Positions 32,382 through 41,630 of a DNA stretch of 64,000 bases are shown here, piece by piece (within the stretch, counting starts at the first letter, position 1; each line of letters opens with the position of its first letter). Source of the DNA: RHKX01 sp963839535 (GTDB lineage: Bacteria; Actinomycetota; Thermoleophilia; Solirubrobacterales; 70-9); NCBI GenBank assembly GCA_963839535.1, contig CAWIVF010000006.1, positions 447,559 to 511,558 on the forward strand, read 5' to 3'. The notes below the pieces were generated by a model. It searched no databases. It saw nothing but the letters and a program-made list of their open reading frames with translations, and was not told the origin of the DNA. Position numbers and translations under genes: made by a program.

Positions 32382-33062
32382 TCAGCGAGCGGACTCGATC
32401 GCGGCTTCGACCTCGTCGAGGGTCGGTCCCTCCTCGAGCACCTCGGTGTCCAGCGGGCCCGTCACGACCATCACCGGGGCGGCCGGGAACTGCGATTCCG
32501 CCGCGATCACCTCGTCGGCGGCGGCGAGCTCCTCGGCCTCGGCGGAGTCGATGTCCTCCTCCCACTGAGCGGTGTCGAGCTTCGGGACCACCGCCGCGAC
32601 CTCGTTGAGGAAGTTCTGGGTCACGCCCTGCTCCGGGGCGAGCTCGAGGTTGCGGGTGAAGAGCTCGGCGAACTGCCATTGACGATCCTGGAAGCCGGCG
32701 GCCTCGGCGGCGATGCCGCCCTCCGTCACCGGCTTCGGGCCGAGCGGGAAGTGGCGCAGGATGATGTTGGCCTCGCCGGTGCGGACGTACTCCTCGATCA
32801 GGGGGTCGACCACCTCGGCCATGTACTCGGAGCCCTCGGGGATCTGGATGTCGACGAAGACCTCGAGCCGGACCTCGGCGTCCTCGGGGCCGAGGCGATC
32901 GTCGAGCTGGCGGATGCCGGCGATCAGCTGCTGCACCTCCCCGGCCTCCTCGACGCGGTAGTCCTCGACGGTGTTCTCGCCGACCGAGATGGAGACGAGC
33001 GCCGCGATCAGCGCGATCGCTCCCGCCGAGAGCAGCAGGAGCGGTACCCAGCGGCTCCGCAC
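32382..33062 (-). CDS. Membrane-anchored DsbA-like thioredoxin-fold protein lacking the CxxC motif
   Basis: 226 residues with an N-terminal anchor (VPLLLLSAGAIALIAALVSI). The fold pattern matches DsbA/DSBA-oxidoreductase proteins: a beta strand EVFVDIQ at the place where FxDFxCPYC usually occurs, IILRHFPLG, a long helical insertion with AAEAAGFQDRQWQFAELF, and a late APVMVVTGP at the cis-Pro strand. The redox site reads IPEGSEY, and no Cys occurs in the protein. It is therefore unlikely to be a disulfide oxidoreductase. GTG start 1 bp after the preceding small gene. Confidence 0.65.
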   Translation of the reverse strand: MRSRWVPLLLLSAGAIALIAALVSISVGENTVEDYRVEEAGEVQQLIAGIRQLDDRLGPEDAEVRLEVFVDIQIPEGSEYMAEVVDPLIEEYVRTGEANIILRHFPLGPKPVTEGGIAAEAAGFQDRQWQFAELFTRNLELAPEQGVTQNFLNEVAAVVPKLDTAQWEEDIDSAEAEELAAADEVIAAESQFPAAPVMVVTGPLDTEVLEEGPTLDEVEAAIESAR

Positions 33063-33063
33063 G

Positions 33064-33339
33064 TCAGCCCGCGACGGCCTTGTAGTAGCGGACGGAGAGC
33101 CCCGTCAGCAGCATCCCGAAGGCCTCCTCGACGTCGATGGCGCTCGCCTTCGAGTACGCCCCGAGGCCGCTGCGCTCGATCTCGAGGCTGCGCTCGACCA
33201 CCTCGTCGACGAGCTCCGGATGCTGGTCGCAGAAGTAGGCGCCCATCGAGTACATGTCGGTGTCCATCAGGGACTCGACGAAGGAGGCGCCCGCCGCCAC
33301 GTCGGCCGCGTCCCCCTGCTCGATCGGCTCGCTGCTCAC
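33064..33339 (-). CDS. Small hypothetical protein (91 aa)
   Basis: Soluble, acidic, mostly helical, with SFVESLMDTDMYSMGAYFCDQHPELVDEV and a C-terminal SVRYYKAVAG. I do not recognise it. It sits 1 bp before the DsbA-like gene and 51 bp after the CAP-domain gene on the same strand, so the three may be one operon. GTG start. Confidence 0.5.
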   Translation of the reverse strand: MSSEPIEQGDAADVAAGASFVESLMDTDMYSMGAYFCDQHPELVDEVVERSLEIERSGLGAYSKASAIDVEEAFGMLLTGLSVRYYKAVAG

Positions 33340-33390
33340 AAGGCCGCGAATCGTAGTCGCGCCCGCCCTCGGGCACCTCGGGGCCGGGGC

Positions 33391-33972
33391 TCAGCCCTTG
33401 AAGCCGAAGTCCGTCGTGAAGGTCGCCGTCTGCCCGCCGCCCTCGGGGCTGCCGCGGTGGACACCCACCCCGGCCTCGTCGAAGCGCGGGTTGAGGATGT
33501 TGATCCGGTGGGCCGACGAGCCCATCCAGGCGTTGACGATGCTCTTCGGAGTGCTCGTGCCGCCGGCGCCCCAGGCGATGTTCTCGGCAACCGCCCAGTA
33601 GCAGTTGCAGGGCAGGTACCCGGCGGCGATGAAGCGGCCGACGAGGTCACGCTCGCCGGCGCACTGATGGGAGAAGCAGCGCTTCTCGACCATGATCCGG
33701 TTGTGGCGGGAGGCCGCCTTCTGCTGGTGGCGGTCGGAGCGGAGGCGTCCGAGCCCGCGCCGCTCGCGCTCGACGTTGATCGCGCAGAGGGTCGCCTTGC
33801 GGGCGGCCTCGCGGGACAGCTTGTAGGCGGGGGTGCCGGCGGCGGCGCACTGCGCGGCCTCGCCGCGGGCGGCTCCGGGGCCGAGGAGGAGGGCCGCTGC
33901 GAGCGCAAGCGCTGCGAGCAGGACCGGAAGAAGGGCCATCCGTGGCCGGTTGAGTTCGTCGGCGAGATCCAT
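33391..33972 (-). CDS. Secreted CAP-domain (SCP/Tpx-1/Ag5) protein
   Basis: 193 residues from the ATG at 33972. Signal peptide (LLPVLLAALALAAALLLGPGAARG) then a CAP domain: INVERERRGLGRL, HNRIMVEKRCFSH, AVAENIAWG, IVNAWMGSSAHRINILNPRF and GVGVHRG. The His and Glu of the CAP cavity are present. Bacterial CAP proteins are secreted with poorly known roles, including sterol or lipid binding in some organisms. ATG at 33936 is an alternative start. Confidence 0.85.
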   Translation of the reverse strand: MDLADELNRPRMALLPVLLAALALAAALLLGPGAARGEAAQCAAAGTPAYKLSREAARKATLCAINVERERRGLGRLRSDRHQQKAASRHNRIMVEKRCFSHQCAGERDLVGRFIAAGYLPCNCYWAVAENIAWGAGGTSTPKSIVNAWMGSSAHRINILNPRFDEAGVGVHRGSPEGGGQTATFTTDFGFKG

Positions 33973-34110
33973 CTCCCGACATACATCGGATCCCCCCGCG
34001 CCGCTTGCAGCGACGACGCTCGCGGGCGGACGAATGGCCACCGAACGCCGCCCCCGGAGCGCGGAAACCCGCTGATTGCAGGGAACCGGCCGGACCCTCG
34101 GAAATCGAGC

Positions 34111-34138
34111 TTGACACGTCCCGCACAAGCGATATACA
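34111..34138 (+). promoter_or_regulatory. Consensus promoter (TTGACA-N16-TATACA)
   Basis: TTGACA at 34111-34116 and TATACA at 34133-34138, spacer 16 bp, the nearest match to the sigma-70 consensus in the window. Expected transcript start about 34145, giving a short leader with GAGGAGG before the TTG at 34173. Confidence 0.75.
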
Positions 34139-34172
34139 TGAGCCAGAAGGTCACCAACGAGGAGGATCTGCC

Positions 34173-34352
34173 TTGGCGAATCACCTGACGCCCGACGAGC
34201 TGGCCGACGAGGTCGAGATGAAGCGGCAGGAGGTGATTGCGAGGTGCGTGCAGATGGGGATTCCGATCTTCCACGGCAGGATCGACAAGACGCTCTTCAT
34301 GACGTCCCTGCAGCACATGACCGCCGCGCAGCCGGCGAACCGCGCCGCCTGA
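34173..34352 (+). CDS. 59-residue putative helix-turn-helix protein
   Basis: TTG start with GAGGAGG about 8 bases upstream. Sequence starts LANHLTPDELADEVEMKRQE and continues VIARCVQMGIPIFHGRIDK. The TPDELA-turn-helix pattern followed by a G-I-P hinge recalls MerR/BldC-type DNA-binding domains or the N-terminal domain of IF2; this is a weak resemblance. Highly expressed if judged by its promoter. Stands alone between the CAP gene (divergent) and the acyl-CoA synthetase. Confidence 0.6.
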   Translation: MANHLTPDELADEVEMKRQEVIARCVQMGIPIFHGRIDKTLFMTSLQHMTAAQPANRAA

Positions 34353-34381
34353 CAGCGCCCGGGCGCCTGCCGCCCGTCCCC

Positions 34382-34387
34382 TAGACT
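34382..34387 (+). promoter_or_regulatory. -10 box (TAGACT) of the long-chain acyl-CoA synthetase gene
   Basis: TAGACT about 90 bases before the ATG at 34478. The gene has a strong Shine-Dalgarno (GGAGGAGGG, 34459-34467), so this transcript is leadered, unlike several neighbours. Confidence 0.35.
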
Positions 34388-34477
34388 CGAGCACCGATCG
34401 GCCCGCCTGAGCGGTCCCGAGCGGATGGACGCGGCCCGCCAAGGGGTCGCGCGACACTGGAGGAGGGAACGACAGCG

Positions 34478-36293
34478 ATGGAGGCAGCCACGATGGCGGG
34501 GGCCGGAACGCAGCGACCGCAGGGGACGCCGAGCACGACCATCGCCGACCTCCTGCCACGCGCGGTCGAGGCCTACGGCAGCGCGCCCGCCGTCATGTAC
34601 AAGGAGGACGGGAAGTGGCTCACCCGCTCCTTCGACGAGGTCGGCGAGACCGTGCGCGGCCTGGCGCTCGGATTGATCGACCTCGGCGTCGCCAAGGGCG
34701 ACAAGGTCTCGATCCTCGCCAACACCCGCCCCGAGTGGACCTACTTCGACTTCGCCGCGCTCTCCGCGGGCGCGACCGTCGTCCCGATCTACCAGACGAA
34801 CTCCCCCGAGGAGTGCCACTACGTGCTCGAGAACTCCGACGCCAAGGTGGTCATCGTCGAGGACGCCGAGCAGCTGGCCAAGATCACCGCCGTCCGCGAT
34901 CGGCTGCCGAAGCTCGAGCACGTGATCCTGATGGAGGGCGAGGCCGAGGGCACCATCTCGGCCGCCGAGCTGGCCCAGCGCGGAGCGGGGCGCAGCACCG
35001 CCGAGTGGGAGGAGCGCTACAGCTCGGTCACCCCCGACGACGTCTGCACGTTCATCTACACGTCGGGGACGACCGGGCCGCCGAAGGGCTGCGTGATCAC
35101 GCACGGCAACTACCGCGCGATGCTCGACATGACCCACAAGGCGGCGACGATCGCGCCGGACGAGATCGTCTACCTCTTCCTGCCGCTGGCGCACTCCTTC
35201 GCGTTGCTGATCCAGCTCGGGGCGTTCGACCTCGGCGCCGCGATCGCCTACTGGGAGCGCGACCCGCTGAAGATCATCGCCAACCTCTCCGAGGTGCGGC
35301 CGCACTACTTCCCGTCGGTGCCGCGGATCTTCGAGAAGGTCTACTCAGCTGCAACCGGGGCCATCGAGAAGACCGGCGGGTCGAAGAAGCGGATCTTCTG
35401 GTGGTCGATCGGCGTGGGGCAGCGCTACCGCGAGGCCGAGCGCAGCGGCCGCAAGCCCGGCTTCCTGCTGCGCCGCCAGTTCGCCTTCGCCGACGACAAG
35501 GTGCTCTCGAAGATCCGCGGGATCTTCGGCGGGCGCGTCCGCCAGTGCACCTCCGGCGCCGCGCCGATCAACCCCGAGATCCTCCGCTTCTTCGACGCTG
35601 CCGGGGTGCTGGTGCTCGAGGGCTACGGGATGACGGAGACGTCGACCGCAGCGACCATCTCGACGCCCGAGGCATTCAAGATCGGCACCGTCGGCCGCCC
35701 GTTCGAGGGCTGTCAGGTGAAGATCGCCGGCGACGGCGAGGTGCTGATCAAGGGGCCGAACATCTTCCGCGGCTACTACAAGAACGAGGAGGCGACGCGG
35801 GAGACCATCGTCGACGACTGGCTCCACACCGGCGACATCGGCGAGATCGACTCCGACGGCTACCTCTCGATCACCGGCCGCAAGAAGGACATCATCATCA
35901 CCGCGGGCGGCAAGAACATCACGCCGGCGAACCTCGAGGCCGACATCAAGCAGCACGGGCTCGTCAGCCAGTGCGTGGTGATCGGCGACCGCCGTCCCTA
36001 CCTCGTCGCGCTGGTGACGCTCGATCCGGAGGAGGCCGCCGCCTACTCGGCCGAGCACGACCTGCCCGACGATCCCGCCGCCCTGGCCGACAACCCCGAC
36101 GTGCAGGCCTCGGTCATGGCCCACGTCGATCAGATCAACGAGAAGTACGCCCGGGTCGAGCAGGTCAAGAAGATCAAGATCCTCCCCCACGACCTCTCCC
36201 AGGAGGGCGGCGAGCTGACCCCGACCCTGAAGGTGAAGCGGAACGTGGTCGACGGAGAAGTACGCGGCCGAGGTCGAAGCCCTCTACGCGTAG
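34478..36293 (+). CDS. Long-chain acyl-CoA synthetase (AMP-forming), one +1 frame break at the 3' end
   Basis: Activates fatty acids to acyl-CoA. FIYTSGTTGPPKGCVITHGNY is the adenylate-binding loop, GYGMTETS follows, and GDIGEIDSDGYLSITGRKKDIIITAGGKNI is the linker/A8 block of FACS enzymes. The C-terminus LTPTLKVKRNVVD is normal, but the frame then runs on. Skipping one base at about 36254 (GAC[G]GAG) gives EKYAAEVEALYA and a stop at 36291-36293, the usual family end. Specific chain length not deducible. Confidence 0.92.
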
Positions 36294-36327
36294 AAGCCTT
36301 CCTAGGGTCCCGCCACGGTGGGGCCCC

Positions 36328-36368
36328 CTCCGGGCAGACCGGACGCGAAGCGGAGGATCTGCCCGGAG
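36328..36368. repeat. Structured repeat, copy C
   Basis: CTCCGGGCAGA (36328-36338) and TCTGCCCGGAG (36358-36368) are perfectly complementary over 11 bp around the 19-base core with GCGAAGC. Compared with copy B the arms carry a G-to-C change on one side and the matching C-to-G change on the other. It begins 35 bp after the corrected acyl-CoA synthetase stop. Confidence 0.8.
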
Positions 36369-36380
36369 TTATCTGAGTAA

Positions 36381-36468
36381 GGCGCGGCGCGCCGGGGGCG
36401 GCGCCGGCCGAACTCCAGCCGGCTCTGCCGGCCGCCGGAGGCTGGGGTCGCCCCCGGCGCGTTGCGCC
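36381..36468. terminator. Large palindrome between convergent genes (bidirectional terminator candidate)
   Basis: 20-base arms at 36381-36400 and 36449-36468 pair at 18 of 20 positions, with a 13-bp perfect run (CGCGCCGGGGGCG). Further G+C-rich inverted repeats lie inside. It fills the whole space between the end of the acyl-CoA synthetase/repeat and the stop of the patatin gene, serving either direction. Confidence 0.55.
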
Positions 36469-37710
36469 CTAGCGCAGGAGAGCCGCCGTCGTCTGCTCGA
36501 AGACGCGGCGCCAGGCGGGGGCGTCGTCGCCCTTCTCGCGCTCGACCTGATCGAGGACGTGCTTGATCCGCTTGGCGGAGATCTCGATGCCGTGGCGCTC
36601 GGCGATCGTGCGGTAGCGCTCGTAGTCGCGGGCGAGGCGCAGGGTGACCGATTCGAAGCCGTGCTTGGCGATCTGCAGGCGCGCCTTGTAGTCCATGATC
36701 GAGGTCGAGAACATCAGCTCGTCGCCGAACTCCGGCTCGATCAGGACGATGTCGACGCCGGGGTACTTCTCCTCCCATTCCTCGACCGCGCGATGGAGGC
36801 GATCGTGGGCGATCATCCGGACCGCCTGGTTGGCGAGGGCGACGAAGCCCATGTCGGAGATGCGGCGCACGCGGCTGCCGAAGATCGTCGGCACCCGGCG
36901 CTCGAAGTCGTTGATGAAGGGGACCACCGGGTTGACGACGACGATGAACTTCGCGCCCTTCTCGACCGCGATGTCGATGTTCGTCGTCGAGCGGATGCCG
37001 CCGTCCATCATCTCCCGGCCCTTGATCTCGACCGGCTCGTAGACGAGCGGCAGGGCGGTCGAGGCGGCGACGGCCTGCGAGATCGGCACGTCGCGCCAGC
37101 CCTCGTCGCCGAGGACGATGCGCTCGGTCGTGTCGATCTCGGTCGCGGTCAGGTAGAGCTCGCGCTCGAGCATCCGGAAGTCGTCGGTGCGGTCCGGGTC
37201 GGCGAGCATCTCGGCGACGTACTCCTCGATCCCGCGGCCGGTGTAGAGCCCCTTCGGCAGCCCGGCGGCGAGGCCGGTGGCGACGTCCATGACGGAGGTC
37301 TCGAGCACGGTCCGAGCGATGTCGCGGCCGACCCCCATGAGCCGCAGGGGGAAGCGGATGGCCGCGTCGGCGAAGCCCCGGTAGTTCGGCCGCAGGAGCA
37401 TGCTGCGGTCCATGTCGCGCAGCGGCGACGGCAGCTTCTTGTTGAGGACGCGCATCATCTCCTCGGGAGTGACGCCGTTGGCGACGGCGCTGCCCACGAA
37501 GGCGCCGGCGCTGGTGCCGACGTAGACGTCGAAGTCGTTGACCGTGCGGTTGGCCGCCAGCAGGTCGAAGGCCCGCAGGGCCCCGATCTCGTACACCGCG
37601 CCCGTGAAGCCGCCTCCGCCGAGGACGAGGGCGGTCTTGGACCGGCGACGGCGCCGATTGCCCGACCCCCTCGAGCGACGCGCCGGATCGAGCTTGACAA
37701 CCTCGCTCAC
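36469..37710 (-). CDS. Patatin-like phospholipase
   Basis: 413 residues. GGGGFTGAVYEIGALRAF oxyanion loop, nucleophile Ser in GTSAG and catalytic Asp in MDGGIRSTTNID form the patatin Ser-Asp dyad. The basic N-terminus (RRSRGSGNRRRRRS) is not a signal peptide, so it is probably cytoplasmic or membrane-associated. Hydrolyses acyl esters of lipids; substrate unknown. Convergent with the acyl-CoA synthetase, which could re-activate the fatty acids it releases. GTG start. Confidence 0.88.
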   Translation of the reverse strand: MSEVVKLDPARRSRGSGNRRRRRSKTALVLGGGGFTGAVYEIGALRAFDLLAANRTVNDFDVYVGTSAGAFVGSAVANGVTPEEMMRVLNKKLPSPLRDMDRSMLLRPNYRGFADAAIRFPLRLMGVGRDIARTVLETSVMDVATGLAAGLPKGLYTGRGIEEYVAEMLADPDRTDDFRMLERELYLTATEIDTTERIVLGDEGWRDVPISQAVAASTALPLVYEPVEIKGREMMDGGIRSTTNIDIAVEKGAKFIVVVNPVVPFINDFERRVPTIFGSRVRRISDMGFVALANQAVRMIAHDRLHRAVEEWEEKYPGVDIVLIEPEFGDELMFSTSIMDYKARLQIAKHGFESVTLRLARDYERYRTIAERHGIEISAKRIKHVLDQVEREKGDDAPAWRRVFEQTTAALLR

Positions 37711-37783
37711 GGAGAGGCGTTTATAGCAGGCAGACTGGCCGATCCGGGCCGCTGCGACCGGCCGGGCCGGGCGATGAGGCGTC

Positions 37784-37789
37784 TACACT
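37784..37789 (+). promoter_or_regulatory. -10 box (TACACT), leaderless carboxypeptidase transcript
   Basis: TACACT, 7 bases, then the GTG at 37797; no Shine-Dalgarno sequence. Confidence 0.5.
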
Positions 37790-37796
37790 CGCCCCG

Positions 37797-39097
37797 GTGA
37801 GGAGGCTCTCAGCCACAGGTTTCACGGCTTTGATCGCCGCCTTGGCGATCGGGGATCCCCGCCGCCGCGAGCGGGCAGGGGGCGCCCCCGGTGGCTCCCC
37901 GCGTCATGGACGCCCCCGCCGCGTCCGACCCCGGCCTCGAGCGCTGGGCCCAGCGGGCGCCGCTGAGCCGCTCAGGGCTGCAGCGCAGGCTCGCCAAGCT
38001 CGCCCGCAAGGCGCCGGGCGACAGCGGCTTCTACGTGTACGACATCGACGCGAAGCGCAAGCGCGTGCTCTTCGATCGCAGCCAGGGAGAGCGGCGCAAG
38101 CTCGCCTCGAACCAGAAGCTCTTCACGACCGCGACCGCCCTGGGCGAGATCGGCGCGGGCGCTCGGATCCCGACCCGGGTCAAGCGGCAGGGGGCGGTGA
38201 GCAAGGGGCGGCTGAAGGGAAACCTCTACCTCGTCGGTGGCGGCGATCCGTCGTTCGGGGGCTCCGGCGTCCGCAACCTCGCCAAGGACGTCCGCCGGGC
38301 CGGCATCAGAGAGCGTCACCGGAACGGTCATCGGCGACGACACGGTCTTCGACCGGCGCCGCGGCGTCCCCGGGACGGGCTACTCGGCGAGCGAGTACGT
38401 GGCGCCGCTGAGCGGGCTCACCTACGGCGGCTCGACCTACTCCGAGGATCCGGCCAAGGCCGCGGCCGCCGCATTCCGCGACCGGCTGCGGGAGGAGGGC
38501 GTGCGCATCCGCGGCAAGGCCAAGGTCGGCGCGGTGCCGGCGAAGCTGCGCGGGACACCGGCGCTCGGCGAGTACGAGTCGCCGACGATCGCCAACCTTG
38601 CCGCCGCCACGAACAAGCCCTCGGACAACTTCTACGCCGAGATGCTGCTCAAGCGGATCGCGGTGGAGACGGGCCGGCGAGGCACGACGAACAACGGGGC
38701 GAGGATCGTCGAGACCTTCGCCCGCCGGCTGGGATCGAAGGTCGATGCCAAGGACGGCTCCGGGCTGACCGACCGCAACCGCTCCTCGGCCAAGGACGTC
38801 GTGCGCCTGCTCAGCGGAGTCCGCCGCGAGAAGGGGGTGGGCGGGCCGCTGTTCGACTCGCTCGCGATCGCCGGCAAGGAGGGCACGCTCGCCGACCGGA
38901 TGGAGGGCACCGTCGCGGCCGGCCGCTGCCGCGGCAAGACCGGGACGATCAGCGGCGTCTCGAACCTCTCCGGCTACTGCCGGGCGGGCCATGGCCTCGT
39001 CGCCTTCTCGTTCCTGATGAACGGGGTCGGCGACTACGACTACGCCCGCTCGATCCAGGACCGGATGGCCGTCGAGATCGCCCGCTACCGCCCCTAG
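37797..39097 (+). CDS. dacB: D-alanyl-D-alanine carboxypeptidase/endopeptidase (PBP4 family), two +1 frame breaks
   Basis: Cell-wall peptide trimming outside the membrane. Leaderless GTG start opens a signal peptide (FTALIAALAIG); skipping one G at about 37854 continues it as IPAAASGQGAPP. The penicillin-binding motifs are SNQK (S-x-x-K), KPSDN (S-x-N) and GKTGT (K-T-G). A second break at about 38308 (ATC[A]GAG) restores ESVTGTVIGDD. About 432 residues after correction, normal for PBP4. Divergent from the patatin gene. Confidence 0.88.
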
Positions 39098-39100
39098 GGC

Positions 39101-39607
39101 TCAGGCGGGCGAGAGCGCCAAAACGGGGATCTCGCGGTCGCCGGCCAGCTCCTCGTAGTCGCCGTAGCCCGAGTAGTTGCGGCAGGCGAGCTCGTAGAGC
39201 CGGGCGCGGTCGTCCGCCTCCACCACGCGCCGGGCGTGATATCGCCCGGTCACACCGCCGGCGGTCAGCTCGACGTCGGGATTGGCCATCACGTTGAGGA
39301 ACCAGGCGGGATGCTTCGCCCGGCCGAAGCTGGAGGCCACGAGGATCACGTCCTCGCCGTCGGTGAAGTAGACGAGCGGGACCGTGCGAAGCTCGCCGCT
39401 CTTGCGGCCCCGCACCTTCAGCAGGACGAGCGGCAGCATCGAGGTTGTCGCGAAACGGCCCCGGGTGATTCGCAGCAGGACCGGATCGATCCGCGAGGCG
39501 ATGTTGATCCCGTACCAGCGCCCGGCATCGCTGGTGCCGAAGCGGTGGAAGGCCTCGCGGGCCCTGCCCCGCTCGCTCGTCGGGTCGATCGGCGGAATGC
39601 GGCTCAT
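39101..39607 (-). CDS. Deazaflavin (F420)-dependent nitroreductase/quinone reductase family protein
   Basis: 168 residues of the actinobacterial Ddn/DUF385 split-barrel family: LLKVRGRKSGELRTVPLVYF and ILVASSFGRAKHPAWFLNVMANPDVEL are its hallmark blocks. These enzymes use F420H2 to reduce quinones or nitro compounds. The ATG overlaps the ligA stop (ATGA). Family supports an actinobacterial host. Physiological substrate unknown. Confidence 0.87.
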   Translation of the reverse strand: MSRIPPIDPTSERGRAREAFHRFGTSDAGRWYGINIASRIDPVLLRITRGRFATTSMLPLVLLKVRGRKSGELRTVPLVYFTDGEDVILVASSFGRAKHPAWFLNVMANPDVELTAGGVTGRYHARRVVEADDRARLYELACRNYSGYGDYEELAGDREIPVLALSPA

Positions 39608-41630
39608 TCGCCGATCAGCTCCAGCAACCCGGCCTCGTCGAGGATCTCGGTGCCGAACTTCTCGGCCTTCGCCAGCTTCGAGCCGGGGCTGTCGCCGGCC
39701 ACCACGTAATCGGTCTTCTTCGACACGGAGTTCGTCACCTTCCCCCCCGCCCTCTTGATCAGCGCGCTCGCCTGCTCCCGGCTGAGGTCCGGCAGCGTGC
39801 CGGTGATCACCAGCGTACGTCCATTCAGCGGGCCCTCGTCGGAGCGCCGCTCGGATGGGTCGAGCTCGAGCCTCAGGCCGCGCTCCCGCAGCGCCTCGAT
39901 CAGGGCCCGCGTGCGCTCGTCGGAGAGCTGCTCGAGGATCTGCTCGGCGAGGATCGGGCCGACCCCGTCGACCTCGGTGATCTCCTCCTCCCCGGCCTCG
40001 AGCAGCGCGTCGATCGAGCCGAAGTGCTGGGCGAGCGACTCGGCGGTCACGTAGCCGACCCCGGCGAGCCCGAGCGCGAAGAGCACCCGCGGGAACGGCG
40101 CCCGCTTCGAGGCCTCGATCGCGGCGATCAGGTTGTTGGCGGAGACCTCGCCGAAGCGCTCGAGCTCCATCAGCCGCTCGGCGGTCAGGTCGTAGATCCC
40201 GGCGGCGTCGGTGATCAGGCCGTCCTCGAGGAAGCGGTACGCCTGCTTCTCGCCGAAGCCGTCGATGTCCATCGCGCCGCGGTGGACGAAGTGCTTGATG
40301 TGCTGGAAGACCTGGCCCGGACAGCCCGTCCGGTTGGGGCAGATCGTCCAGACCCCCTCGGGCTTCACGGTCGGCGTGCCGCAGGCCGGGCACTTCTTCG
40401 GCGGCTTCGCCCGGCGCAGCCGCTTGCCCTCGCGGCGCTGGATCAGCGGGGCGATCACCTGCGGGATCACGTCGCCGGCCCGCGTGACGACGACCTCGTC
40501 GCCCTCGCGCGCATCCTTGCGGGCGAGGTCCTCCTCGTTGTGGAGGGTGGCGGTGCTCACCGTGACGCCGCCGACGTGCACCGGCTCGAGCATCGCGAAC
40601 GGGACCATGTGGCCGGTGCGGCCGACGTTCCAGACGATCTTGTTGAGCATCGTCGTCGCGGTCGTCGGCGGGAACTTCCAGGCGATCGCCCAGCGCGGCT
40701 CGCGGCCGACGACGCCGAGGTCCCGCCAGAGCGCCCGGTCGTCGACCTTGACCACGGCCCCGTCGATCTCGTAGTCGAGCCGCTCGCGGTTCTCCTCCCA
40801 CCAGCGGCAGCGCTCGACGACCTCCGCCCCGGTCTCGTGGGTGGAGATGTCGGCGTTGACCCGGAAGCCGCGCTCCCGCAGCCACTCGATCTCGTCGCTG
40901 TGGGTCGCGTGATCGACGCCCTGCCGGTAGCCGATCCCGTAGCACCAGATCTGCAGCGGTCGCTCGGCCGCGAGCTGGGGGTCCTGCTGGCGGATCGTCC
41001 CCGCCGCGGCGTTGCGGGGGTTGGCGAAGGTGGAGAGCCCGCGCTCGGCCCGCTGCTCGTTGAGCTGCTCGAAGCCCGAGCGCGGGAAGTAGATCTCTCC
41101 CCGCACCTCGATCACCTCGGGCGCGTCGGGGATCCGCAACGGGATCGAGCGGATCGTCCGCAGGTTCTGGCTGACGTCCTCGCCGATCCTGCCGTCTCCC
41201 CGCGTCGTCCCGCGCGTGAACACCCCGTTCTCGTAGGTGAGCGAGATCGCGAGGCCGTCGATCTTCGGCTCGGTGACGTAGGAGATCTCGTCCGCGGTGA
41301 TGTCGTAGCGCTTGAGCAGGTTGCGGATCCGCAGCTCCCATGCCTCGAGATCCTCGGCGCTGCGCGCGTTGGCGAGCGAGAGCATCGGCTCGCGGTGCTC
41401 GTACTGCTCGAAGCCCTCGACCGGCTTGCCGCCGACGCGCTGGGTCGGCGAGTCCGGGGTCCGCAGCTCGGGGTTCTCGGCCTCGATCGCGCGCAGCTCG
41501 TCGAGCAGGCGCGTCGTAGTCGTCGTCGCCGATCGAGCGGGTCGTCGAGGACGTAGTAGGCGTGGTCGTAGCGGGCGATCTCCTCGCGGAGCTCGGCCGC
41601 CCGCGCCTCTGCGCCGGCCTCCGCGCTCAC
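39604..41630 (-). CDS. ligA: NAD-dependent DNA ligase, two +1 frame breaks near the N-terminus
   Basis: Essential replication ligase. The N-terminal Ia segment (LREEIARYDHAYYVLDDP) is followed by two breaks at about 41534 (CTC[G]ATC) and 41509 (GCG[C]CTG). With both bases skipped IGDDDYDALLDELRAIEAE and GGKPVEGFEQYEHREPMLSL appear as expected. Adenylation motif EPKIDGLA with catalytic Lys, OB fold, Cys4 zinc finger (CPACG ... CPNRTGCPGQ), helix-hairpin-helix repeats and a C-terminal BRCT domain follow. GTG start overlaps the surE stop (GTGA). Being essential, the breaks are unlikely to be real loss of function. Confidence 0.93.

Noticed and set aside
34138..34188. 16-codon ORF overlapping the start of the small helix-turn-helix gene, similar in layout to the bioB leader ORF
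   Set aside because: Its ATG lies within the -10 box of the consensus promoter, so it would not be in the transcript.
34615..37800. 1061-codon plus-strand ORF across the acyl-CoA synthetase and patatin genes
   Set aside because: Out-of-frame and antisense shadow; real proteins occupy other frames of the same region.
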